A stretch of 41,561 nt of DNA from Lentisphaerae bacterium RIFOXYA12_64_32 (GTDB taxonomy: Bacteria > Verrucomicrobiota > Lentisphaeria > Oligosphaerales > YB12-FULL-65-16): positions 1 through 41,561 of the forward strand of contig MHBL01000335.1 of the NCBI GenBank assembly GCA_001803235.1, given 5' to 3'. The position numbers were made by a program, and so were the translations under genes. Shown piece by piece: positions 25,335 through 33,070 of this stretch (position 1 is its first letter; each line of letters opens with the position of its first letter). The notes under the pieces are model-generated. The model searched no databases and was not told the DNA's origin. It saw only the letters and a program-made list of their open reading frames with translations.

Positions 25335-26084
25335 TCACACCTCGAACACATCGCCGTCGTGCGCGATGGCGAACGGATACGGCAAGGGTGCGAGGATCTC
25401 GCGCAGGCACGCTTCACCGTCGGCGCCGTGCCACGGGTTGTGGACGTGCGTGAAGACCATGCGTCGAATGGGGCAGGCCATGAGGACCGGCACCGCCTTG
25501 GCCGGGTCGTAGTGCGTGACCTCGCAGAGGCACAGGTCGGACGGCGTCTCCCGTGCCGCGGCCGGGAAATCCGAGAAATCCCCGCGCAGATCGCCCGTCG
25601 CCACGACCCGCTTGCCTTCCGCTTCCAGCACGTACCCGAAGCTAGGCACCTGCCAGGCGCGCATGTGCCCGGTCGGCACAGCGGCGACACGCAGCGTCCC
25701 GTCGTCGAAGACCAGGCCTTCCTTCCCGACGTGCACCTGCACCACCGGCGACGGCCACGCCACGTGCATGGCGGTGAGCCACTGGTCCAGGGCGGAAATC
25801 GCCGCGGCCTCCGGCAGGTACACTTCGGTTCGCTGCCCGGCGGTGGGGTACTTCACCAGCGCCTTGATCAGGTCCGGCAACCCGCCGACGTGGTCCTCGT
25901 GCATGTGGGTCACGAACACGGCCCGCAACGCCGCAAACGGCTTGCCCGCCCGGATCATCAGTCCGTTAACCGGCTCGCCGCTGTCCACCAGGTACGACCG
26001 CCCGCCCGTCTCGAACAGCGTCGACGAGTTGAACCGGCAGTACGTGTGATCGCCGTGACTCGTGCCCAGAGTCGTGATTTGCAT
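25335..26084 (-). CDS. Metallo-beta-lactamase-fold hydrolase (RNase Z-like branch)
   Basis: 249 residues from ATG 26084 (MQITTLGTSHGDHTY); AGGAGG lies 12 bases upstream. The metal site is complete: THMHEDHVGG (His60, His62, Asp64, His65), the GHM in VPTGHMRAW, Asp in VVATGDLRGDF and a late His in VFTHVHNPWHG. The fold, short length and lack of a signal peptide fit the cytoplasmic RNase Z/phosphodiesterase-like MBL hydrolases (PhnP, cyclic phosphodiesterases), whose substrates vary widely. The frame upstream to 26438 is a shadow of the AraC gene. It follows the AraC gene by 56 bp on the same strand and may share its transcript. Confidence 0.88.
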   Translation of the reverse strand: MQITTLGTSHGDHTYCRFNSSTLFETGGRSYLVDSGEPVNGLMIRAGKPFAALRAVFVTHMHEDHVGGLPDLIKALVKYPTAGQRTEVYLPEAAAISALDQWLTAMHVAWPSPVVQVHVGKEGLVFDDGTLRVAAVPTGHMRAWQVPSFGYVLEAEGKRVVATGDLRGDFSDFPAAARETPSDLCLCEVTHYDPAKAVPVLMACPIRRMVFTHVHNPWHGADGEACLREILAPLPYPFAIAHDGDVFEV

Positions 26085-26140
26085 GTCCGGACAGAGCCTC
26101 CTAAGTCGTGGCTTACGACCCTTGCGTTCGCGACAGCACG

Positions 26141-26965
26141 TCACCCGTAGCGCCGCCGCCAGGCACTGGGGCTGCACCCCAGGCGGCGCCGGAACTGCCG
26201 CGAAAAATAGAGCGAATCGGTGAAGCCGACCGCGGCCGCGGCTTCCTTGATGCTGATATTGGGGTCCAGCAGCAAGCGCGCCGATCGCTGCAACCGCAGG
26301 TTGGCGGCATACCGCATGGGTGAACAGCCATAGTGGCGTTGGAACAGTGCGCTGAACTGGGAGACCGACAACTTGGCGCGGTGCGCCCAATCCGCCAGAG
26401 ACATCGGCTGGCGAAGGTTGTTCTCCATGTGCCGGCACACTTCCATCAGGCGGGCGGGGACCTCTGGTGCGGCCCCGCCGTGAGCGCGGGCCCGCACCAG
26501 TTCGTGCAGCCAGAGGTGCAGTATGCCCTCGAGCATGACTTGGTCCTCGTTGCCGTGCTGCTGCAGTTCGTCGTACAGTAACCGAAAATACCTGAGACAG
26601 AGGCTTTCCGCCTGCAGTTTCAGCAGTGTGCTCAGCGGCGTGGCCGTGGCAGCCAGCAGATGCGCCAACCTATCGCCATGGATCATCATCCAGGAATGGT
26701 CCCATTCCTGCACTTCGTTGCCGTAGTGATGCCAGGCGCCACGATCCCAGATGATCAGGCATTGTTCGGCCGGCGCCGGGTCTGCCCCGGCGAGCCACAC
26801 CTGCGCCGGCGAATGGAAGAACATGAAGAGAACAGGGAAACGATCCCCGCCGTGTCGGACCGTACCGGGCGGCATCCGCTCGTGGATCCCGAGCTGTTCG
26901 ACCGAGATCTCCGACGGCGGCTGTTTCGACCGGTCAATGAACAGGTACTGCGTGTTCTTCATCAT
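26141..26965 (-). CDS. AraC-family transcriptional regulator
   Basis: 274 residues from the first of two adjacent ATG codons (26965); GGAGG is 11 bases upstream. The N-terminal part (about 20-115) is a cupin-like ligand-binding domain (PGTVRHGGDRFPVLFMF, IIWDRGAWHHYGN). The last about 100 residues are the two helix-turn-helix motifs: MSLADWAHRAKLSVSQFSAL and ISIKEAAAAVGFTDSLYFSR followed by QFRRRLGCSPSAWRR. Such regulators bind a sugar and switch on neighbouring breakdown genes. It is divergent from the pseudopilin/GH42-like/CBM9/GH95 run and is the obvious candidate to control it. Confidence 0.93.
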   Translation of the reverse strand: MMKNTQYLFIDRSKQPPSEISVEQLGIHERMPPGTVRHGGDRFPVLFMFFHSPAQVWLAGADPAPAEQCLIIWDRGAWHHYGNEVQEWDHSWMMIHGDRLAHLLAATATPLSTLLKLQAESLCLRYFRLLYDELQQHGNEDQVMLEGILHLWLHELVRARAHGGAAPEVPARLMEVCRHMENNLRQPMSLADWAHRAKLSVSQFSALFQRHYGCSPMRYAANLRLQRSARLLLDPNISIKEAAAAVGFTDSLYFSRQFRRRLGCSPSAWRRRYG

Positions 26966-27383
26966 GACCCTGTTTGCCTCCCGTCCCCCCAATGCTACCA
27001 AGGTCCTTCTGTTCTGCGTGCCCGCCGCCCCCAGCAAACCGGTCGGCGCCGCGGCGGATCATTGCCATCGCCAGCGGCCTGTGGAGTGCGGCGGCAGAGT
27101 CCTGCAACGCAGGATGGCGACGCCGCTTTGACTGAGACGCTCTGCCCTGGCGACGCGCTCCAGCCAAAGCGGTGTCGCGGACCTCAGTAGCATTATCCTC
27201 CCCCCTCCCGCGCCAGCCGGCCCGTCTGGCAATGGGGCATTCGTCCGTAAGTTCGTCCATATGTTCCGCAATATGTCGCATGCTCTATCCCGTTGAAGAC
27301 AATAAGATAGGGGGCTAGTAGTACTATGGACCCGTTCCGACAGGCAGCAAATCCATACAGGTTTTCCAAAGGAGGACGCAACC
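26966..27383. promoter_or_regulatory. Divergent control region between the AraC gene and the polysaccharide locus
   Basis: This 418-bp gap holds the promoters of both directions. Near the plus-strand gene a direct repeat, ATATGTTCCGCA and ATATGTCGCA (27260-27281), preceded by two TCGTCC boxes (27241-27258), is the kind of half-site pair AraC proteins bind. TTGAAG at 27293-27298 could be a -35 box, but the -10 options (TAGTAG, TACTAT) are poor. Nearer the AraC gene a REP-like unit lies at 27088-27126: GCGGCG and CGCCGC enclosing the hairpin TCCTGC-AAC-GCAGGA, followed by a related inverted box at 27165-27178. Ribosome-binding site AAAGGAGG (27368-27375) ends the region. Confidence 0.4.
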
Positions 27384-28121
27384 GTGATCGCAAGCGCTGC
27401 AACCCCCCGGGGAATGCGAATACGAGGCGCCACCGGGCCCACCGCGAGGTCCTTCACCCTGGTCGAGCTCCTCGTGGTCATTGCGATCCTCGCCATCCTC
27501 GCCTCACTGCTTCTGCCCGCGCTGGCCGGGGCCCGGGACAAGGGCCGTCAGGCCGTATGCAATGCGGGCATGAAACAGGTTGGCCTGGCCTTCAATCTGT
27601 ACGTGGGAGACAACGATGACATGCTCCCCAACTTTGGCCAGGACATCTCGCAGAACGGCGGCTACCCCTTCTGGCCCGACAGACTCAGGGGGTATCTCTC
27701 CAACAACTCCGAAATCCTGAAGTGCCCGGCCGGCCCACCGTCAGACACGTACGGATTCGGCGTCAACTATGGCTTGACAACGACTCCGTTCTTCTACTAC
27801 AACTGCATGGGCACCTACGGCCCAAGCTGGAAAATCCGGCAGATTGGTGACCCGTCGCACGACCTGTGCCTGATGGATTCCCAGAACACCAGGCAGGTGT
27901 ATACTTTTGCCGCCGGGCAGATGCCGGACCTCGATCTCGATGGTGACGGGACACTGGACAGCAGTTCTGTGTTCTGGGCTGGCGGGGCTGGCAAGTCGCA
28001 CAACTGTGCCGCGCCGAACCGGCACTCCCGCGGGTTGAACTGCCTGTTCTTCGATTGGCATACGGAACGGCGGACCGCACGCAGTTGGGCCACCGACACG
28101 GTCATGTGGAACTGCCGGTAG
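27384..28121 (+). CDS. Pseudopilin-like protein with prepilin-type N-terminus and H-X9-DG-like tail
   Basis: 245 residues from GTG 27384, preceded by AAAGGAGG with 8-base spacing. After a basic leader, the class III signal SFTLVELLVVIAILAILASL runs from residue 23; the invariant Glu (E28) is present, but the residue before the Phe is Ser rather than the usual Gly. The rest follows the PVC pseudopilin pattern: LLPALAGARDKGRQAVCNAG, LYVGDNDD, LKCPAGPP and near the end RHSRGLNCLFFDWH, where the family usually has RHxxxxNxxFxDGH. In PVC bacteria such proteins are very numerous and are thought to be type II secretion-like pseudopilins or surface proteins. Here it is first in a glycoside hydrolase run. 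Confidence 0.9.
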   Translation: MIASAATPRGMRIRGATGPTARSFTLVELLVVIAILAILASLLLPALAGARDKGRQAVCNAGMKQVGLAFNLYVGDNDDMLPNFGQDISQNGGYPFWPDRLRGYLSNNSEILKCPAGPPSDTYGFGVNYGLTTTPFFYYNCMGTYGPSWKIRQIGDPSHDLCLMDSQNTRQVYTFAAGQMPDLDLDGDGTLDSSSVFWAGGAGKSHNCAAPNRHSRGLNCLFFDWHTERRTARSWATDTVMWNCR

Positions 28122-28224
28122 GCTCTTGCGGCCACGATGGTGCAGCAAGCCGGCGGAGTCGATCCGGTCCTGTCCAACTGGCGCGGTCACGGTCAAGTCC
28201 GGATCCAGAGAAGGGGATGGTCCG

Positions 28225-31200
28225 ATGATGAGCATTCGTCCATTGAGAGAACGACGGCTTGCGATCTCGGGGGTCAGGCTGACGCGCCTGCCGATCGGGT
28301 TGCATGGTGTCGGACGGGGTTGGGTCACCGCCCAGGCGACCGGCCTGATCCTGGCGCTCTTCGCACTGCCCGTCGCGGCCGGTGTTTTCGATCTGGACCC
28401 CACGTTCTGGCACAAGTACCTCGTCCCCGGGGAGGAGATCGTCACGCCGCACATCGCCTGGTGTAAGCCTGGGACCCAGAAGAAAATCAAGGCGTTATTC
28501 ATTGTCCGGCGCGGCTCGACGCGGGAAGCCGTCGAACTGGCGCAGAGGATGGATTTGGACTACCGCGTCTTCGCCCTCGGCAACGGTGAGTTCTTCGTTG
28601 CACCCTACATTCACAGTGAGGCGGACCGGGCTGTTATGCCCGATATGGTAAAAGATCCCCGGGGCATGGCGAAAGAGCTGGAGAAAATGCTGACAGACTC
28701 CTACGACCTCATAGTCCTCGGGTTCGTCGGGTGGGACAGTCTGCCGTGGTCGGCACGGTATCTGATCCTCAAGAAGGTCAAGGAAGGTACGCCCCTCGTC
28801 GGTCTCGTGTTCAAGATCGACGAGTATCTGGCTCGGGCCACCGAGACAAAAATCACTCCGGAGTTCCAGTTCCTCTTTCCCTACAAGGCACTGCCCGTGT
28901 TCAGCAAGTACTCGAGCTTCAGGGATTTCACTGCGAGCACCGTCGCCGTCTCACAGTTTGGCCAGGGCAAGATCGTTCAGCTAAAGGGCCTGCCCCAGGT
29001 CGGCGGCGCTTTGACGCCTGGCATCGTGGACGATCCGCTCGCGGCCAGTCTGCTGGATTACGACTACTATTGCGCCTATGTCATCCACCTCATGCGCTGG
29101 GCGGTCGGACACGAGCCGAAGTGCCGGATCCGCGGCGTGGACTACCTCCGGATTGACCGGGCTCAGCCAGTGCCGGTCCAGTTCACGATCGACAGCGGCG
29201 CACGGCGAAAAGTGGTGTGCCGGTTCATGCTTAGGGACCGCGACAACCGGGTGTTGGTCTCGCAGGAGAAATCGCGGGTGACGGCACCCGGCAGCAAGGC
29301 GATCGAGTTCGCCCTCCCGGCGGACCTCGTTGCCGGCGGCTACTATGCCGACCTGTGGGTCGTGGACGAGGGCAGGATTGACGATTTCGGTTCGGCGTTT
29401 GTCGAGGTAACCTCCGCCAACAGCATTGCCGGCATTGACATCCCCAAGAGCGTTCGGAAAGAAGCCCCTATCCAGGGCAAGGTCAGGCTGTCTCTCGGCG
29501 CCCAGGCGGAGGGCCTTTCCCTCGAGGTGGTGCGGAAAGACAACCACGGCCGCGTGACGCACCGGGTGTCGATGCCCGTGAACGGACGGACGGCGGTGCC
29601 GTTCGAGCTCCCGGCCATTGAGCCGCTGACAGTGCTGCAATACCTGCAGGCCGAGTTGCGGCAGGGACCGCACGTCATGGACCGGCGGCAAGCGCCCTTC
29701 ACGATCGCCAATCTCTACCTGACGCCAGACGATATCGTCTATGTCACCTGGGGCGGTGGCGGTGGCTACCTCGGCGCGCGGTACTTCGAGCTGTTGCGCC
29801 AGGCCGGATTCGACGCCATTTACACCCGAGCCGTAGCTCCGCAAGCGGTCAGGGCGAACCTCCATCAAGTCTCGTATGCCACTCGCTTCGCGGACACGGT
29901 GAAAGACCGGAAGGAAACCGATCACGTTCGCGTCCCGTGTCTCAATGATCCGGCCTACCTTGAGTCCGAGGCCAAGAACCTGCGCCAGATCGCCACGCAG
30001 ATGCAGCCATTCTCCGACAACCTGCTCTCCCTCGGCGACGAGACCATGTTCGCGCCGTACGGCTCGGCGGTCGAGCTCTGTTTCTGCCCGTTGTGCGTCG
30101 GCAAGTTTCACGCCTTCCTGAAGAGCGATTACGGCACCATCGAGAACCTGAACCAGGAGTACCAGTCCAGCCACAAGTCCTTCGAGGAGGTGCAGCCGGT
30201 CACTCTTGGCGAGGCGCGCCAGGATGCGAAGCTCGTGCCGCTATGGGTGGACTTCCGCCGCCACATGGAGAGCACCTGGGCGGGGATGTTCCAGTTCTGC
30301 CGCGACACGGTGCAACGGGTCAACCCAGACGCGCAGATCGGCTACGAGGGCAGCGACATGATGATGAACAGCTTCCTCGCCATGGCCGGCGACTACTGGA
30401 AGATGTCGCAGGTCGCACGTTTGAACAACCCCTACGAAACTCCGTTCGCGGCGCATGTCGTACCCGATCTGGGGCAGCCCGGGTCCCTGCTCGGCATCGG
30501 CTACATCAGCGCCTGCGGGAACATCCAGCGCACCGAAGTGCAGAGCCGTTTCTATCCCTGGCACTTCCTGTTTCACGGGGCCAACTGTTTCATGGTGCAC
30601 TTCGCAAACCCCGGCTATTCCCCGTGCGGCATGATGGCGCCGGACTTCTCGTGGTACGACTTCTTCAAAGCCAACATCCGGGAGGTTCAGGAGATTAAAG
30701 GCGGAATCGGCAAGTTGCTTCTCTCTGCCACGCGGGATGGCGACAAGACCGCCCTGCTGTACTCGGCCAGCAGCGTGCACGCCGCCACGGTGGCGGAGCA
30801 GCAGGCAAGCCTGACCATGGAGCGTGTCCTCAGCAGCTACGTGCGGCTCTTCGACGATGCGCGGCGGCACTTCAAGGTTGTGGCCTATGCGCAGGTCGCG
30901 GACGGTGTCCTCGAGCGTGACGGTTACCGCTGGCTGATCCTGCCGTACGCTCAGGCGTTGTCGCGCGCCGAGGTGGAGCATATCGTGGCGTTCGTCAGGA
31001 ACGGCGGGACGGTCATCGCGGACCTGCGGCCCGGGGTCTGCGATGAGCACGGTAAGCCGTATCCCACGGGCCTGCTGGACGAGGTGTTTGGCGTACAGCA
31101 GGACACGGCTACGTTCAAGGCGAAATGGGCGGAGGTGACGATCAACCGCCCGGGAACTCCTGGCGCCTTTCCCAAGACACAGGTTGATGCGGGCCTGAAG

Positions 31201-31992
31201 GTGACGACGGGCAAAGCGTCCGCGGACGCCGGCGGCGTCCCGGCATTGATCGAGAACAGCTACGGCACCGGCAGGGCGATTCTTCTGAACTTCAGCATGG
31301 CGGAGTACATGGCCGGCAGTGCGTCATCGCCGCAAGCCGGACCTAACGTCGTGCCGGTTGGTGCGTTCTTCCGAGCGCTGTGTTCCCTGGCTGGCATGCC
31401 TGCGGCGATTGAGGCCGATCCGGAACTGCCAGGCCTCCGGACCTATCGTTTCACGTCAGGGGATGCCGCCTATCTCGGGGTGATGCAGGATATGCCGGGG
31501 CTGACCTACTTCTGGGGGAATCCTGACCCGAACCGCCCGCAGACGCCCGGCCTCACCCGGCTCACACTGCCGACCAAGTCTAACGTCTACGACGTGCGGG
31601 CCGGCAAGTCCCTGGGCTGCACGGACCAGATCGACGGCTGCATCCCCATCGGCAACGCGCAGTTGTTCGCGCTGTTGCCTTACCGGGTGAAGAAACTGGC
31701 CGTCGACGTGCCGGGCACAGTGCGGCAGGGCGCGGCACTGCAGTACCAGGTGACCGTGAAAACGGATGGGGCGCGAGCCGGGCGGCACGTCCTGCGCGTG
31801 GTGCTCGTCAGCCCGGATGGCGTGGAAGCTGAATGCTACTCCCGCAACGCCGTAGCGGAGAATGGCGAACTGCGCGGCAGGATCACGCTGGCCCTGAACG
31901 AGACGTTGGGCAGATGGCGGCTCACGGTGAAGGACATCGCCACCGGCACGACCGCGGAGAAGTCACTTCGCGTCAAGAAAAGCGTCGAGTGA
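28225..31992 (+). CDS. Giant GH42-like glycoside hydrolase with extra N-terminal domains
   Basis: 1255 residues from ATG 28225, with GAAGGGG about 9 bases upstream; the frame runs back to 28126. A signal peptide with a long basic start ends near VAAG (about residue 52). Residues about 75-290 resemble a ThuA/amidotransferase-like domain (KALFIVRRGSTREAVELAQR, YDLIVLGFVGWDSLP). Two beta-rich domains follow (about 315-505). The TIM barrel (about 510-900) carries GH42 features: SLGDETMFAPYG with Glu606 as likely acid/base, the Cys cluster LCFCPLCVGKFHAFL, and YGTIENLNQEYQ. The nucleophile cannot be placed. Residues about 905-1070 are the GH42-type trimerisation domain (LSRAEVEHIVAFVRNGGTVI). The last 100 residues are Ig-like. 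Extracellular cleavage of a galactoside is the likely role, but the family assignment is loose. Confidence 0.8.
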   Translation: MMSIRPLRERRLAISGVRLTRLPIGLHGVGRGWVTAQATGLILALFALPVAAGVFDLDPTFWHKYLVPGEEIVTPHIAWCKPGTQKKIKALFIVRRGSTREAVELAQRMDLDYRVFALGNGEFFVAPYIHSEADRAVMPDMVKDPRGMAKELEKMLTDSYDLIVLGFVGWDSLPWSARYLILKKVKEGTPLVGLVFKIDEYLARATETKITPEFQFLFPYKALPVFSKYSSFRDFTASTVAVSQFGQGKIVQLKGLPQVGGALTPGIVDDPLAASLLDYDYYCAYVIHLMRWAVGHEPKCRIRGVDYLRIDRAQPVPVQFTIDSGARRKVVCRFMLRDRDNRVLVSQEKSRVTAPGSKAIEFALPADLVAGGYYADLWVVDEGRIDDFGSAFVEVTSANSIAGIDIPKSVRKEAPIQGKVRLSLGAQAEGLSLEVVRKDNHGRVTHRVSMPVNGRTAVPFELPAIEPLTVLQYLQAELRQGPHVMDRRQAPFTIANLYLTPDDIVYVTWGGGGGYLGARYFELLRQAGFDAIYTRAVAPQAVRANLHQVSYATRFADTVKDRKETDHVRVPCLNDPAYLESEAKNLRQIATQMQPFSDNLLSLGDETMFAPYGSAVELCFCPLCVGKFHAFLKSDYGTIENLNQEYQSSHKSFEEVQPVTLGEARQDAKLVPLWVDFRRHMESTWAGMFQFCRDTVQRVNPDAQIGYEGSDMMMNSFLAMAGDYWKMSQVARLNNPYETPFAAHVVPDLGQPGSLLGIGYISACGNIQRTEVQSRFYPWHFLFHGANCFMVHFANPGYSPCGMMAPDFSWYDFFKANIREVQEIKGGIGKLLLSATRDGDKTALLYSASSVHAATVAEQQASLTMERVLSSYVRLFDDARRHFKVVAYAQVADGVLERDGYRWLILPYAQALSRAEVEHIVAFVRNGGTVIADLRPGVCDEHGKPYPTGLLDEVFGVQQDTATFKAKWAEVTINRPGTPGAFPKTQVDAGLKVTTGKASADAGGVPALIENSYGTGRAILLNFSMAEYMAGSASSPQAGPNVVPVGAFFRALCSLAGMPAAIEADPELPGLRTYRFTSGDAAYLGVMQDMPGLTYFWGNPDPNRPQTPGLTRLTLPTKSNVYDVRAGKSLGCTDQIDGCIPIGNAQLFALLPYRVKKLAVDVPGTVRQGAALQYQVTVKTDGARAGRHVLRVVLVSPDGVEAECYSRNAVAENGELRGRITLALNETLGRWRLTVKDIATGTTAEKSLRVKKSVE

Positions 31993-32003
31993 AGGAGCTC
32001 AAT

Positions 32004-33032
32004 ATGAAGACAACGAGTGCTCTCGCGTGCCTGGTGCTTGGCTTGGCGCTGCCGGCTCTGGTCACCGCCGCTGCGCCACCAACGTACCCCTGTTATCAGC
32101 TCACGGGCGAGCCGGTGCTGGACGGGCGGCTGGATGACGCGTGCTGGCGGGGTCTTCCGGAGGCCACCGGCTTCTGCCTCCTGGGCAGCGCGGCATTGGC
32201 GCGCGAACGGCAGACGTCGTTCAGAATGGGCTGGACCGCCGACAGTCTCTATCTGGCGTTCCGATGCAACGAACCCATGCCCGATAAGGTCAAGGCGCCG
32301 ACCAGCGATGGCGACGCCATCTGGGGTGGCGATACGGTCGAGTGTTTCCTTTGCCCCGGACCAGCGACCGAGTACCTGCAACTCGTGACCAACGGCGCCG
32401 GAGCACGTTGGAATGCCAGAGGCCCGAATCTCCTGGATCGAGACATCTGGGCCTGGCAGGCCAAGGCCGCCATAGACAACGTGTTCTGGTCTCTGGAGAT
32501 CAGGATACCGTTTGCCGTTCTCCACAAGACCCCGGTTGCGGGCGAGGAATGGCGTTTCAACCTGGGCCGCTCCGTGCGGGTCGAAGGGGCGACAGAGAAG
32601 AACACCTGTTGGGTGCCGTCCTCGGGGTTCAACGAAGTCGGCAAGTTTGCCGGTCTGGTCTTCAAGGCAGGGACGCCTGCCGAGCCGGAGCGCCTCGCGG
32701 TCGAGACCGCGATGCGGGCGGCGTACGTCGAGTTCATGTCGAAGCAGGCGGAAGAACTGGATCGCCAGTTGACGGAGATTAGCCGAACCGTTGCGGCCTA
32801 CGCAGACTTGCTGAACCGGAGCACGGGGAATCCGAAGCTTCGGAAGGATGTGGCGCAACTGAAGGAAACCCTGGACGGGATCGCTCAACTCACGGCCATC
32901 AAGGACGCGGACCTCGCAGGCAAGGTCGCCGCCATCGCCAAGTACCGCGACGCCAAGCTGGACGAGAAGCTGGACGAGATCAAGTACCGGGTCCTGTTGG
33001 AGGAACTTTTCGGACCTGTGGCGACCAAGTAG
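32004..33032 (+). CDS. Secreted CBM9-like carbohydrate-binding protein with C-terminal coiled coil
   Basis: 342 residues; GAAGGAG is 6 bases before ATG 32004, and the stop of the GH42-like gene is 11 bases upstream, so the two are translationally close. Residues 1-23 are a Sec signal peptide (ALACLVLGLALPALVTAAA). Residues about 35-230 match the CBM9/DOMON-like sugar-binding fold: LDGRLDDACWRGLPEATGF, MGWTADSLYLAFRCNE, IWGGDTVECFL, WSLEIRIPF and RFNLGRSVR. Residues about 235-340 are helical with heptad-like spacing (AEELDRQLTEISRTVAAY, DAKLDEKLDEIKYRVLLEEL), probably an oligomerisation stalk. No catalytic domain is seen. It may hold the substrate for the neighbouring hydrolases. Confidence 0.83.
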   Translation: MKTTSALACLVLGLALPALVTAAAPPTYPCYQLTGEPVLDGRLDDACWRGLPEATGFCLLGSAALARERQTSFRMGWTADSLYLAFRCNEPMPDKVKAPTSDGDAIWGGDTVECFLCPGPATEYLQLVTNGAGARWNARGPNLLDRDIWAWQAKAAIDNVFWSLEIRIPFAVLHKTPVAGEEWRFNLGRSVRVEGATEKNTCWVPSSGFNEVGKFAGLVFKAGTPAEPERLAVETAMRAAYVEFMSKQAEELDRQLTEISRTVAAYADLLNRSTGNPKLRKDVAQLKETLDGIAQLTAIKDADLAGKVAAIAKYRDAKLDEKLDEIKYRVLLEELFGPVATK

Positions 33033-33070
33033 GCACGAACGGCGCGGCCCGCGCGCCAGGAGCGAAGACC

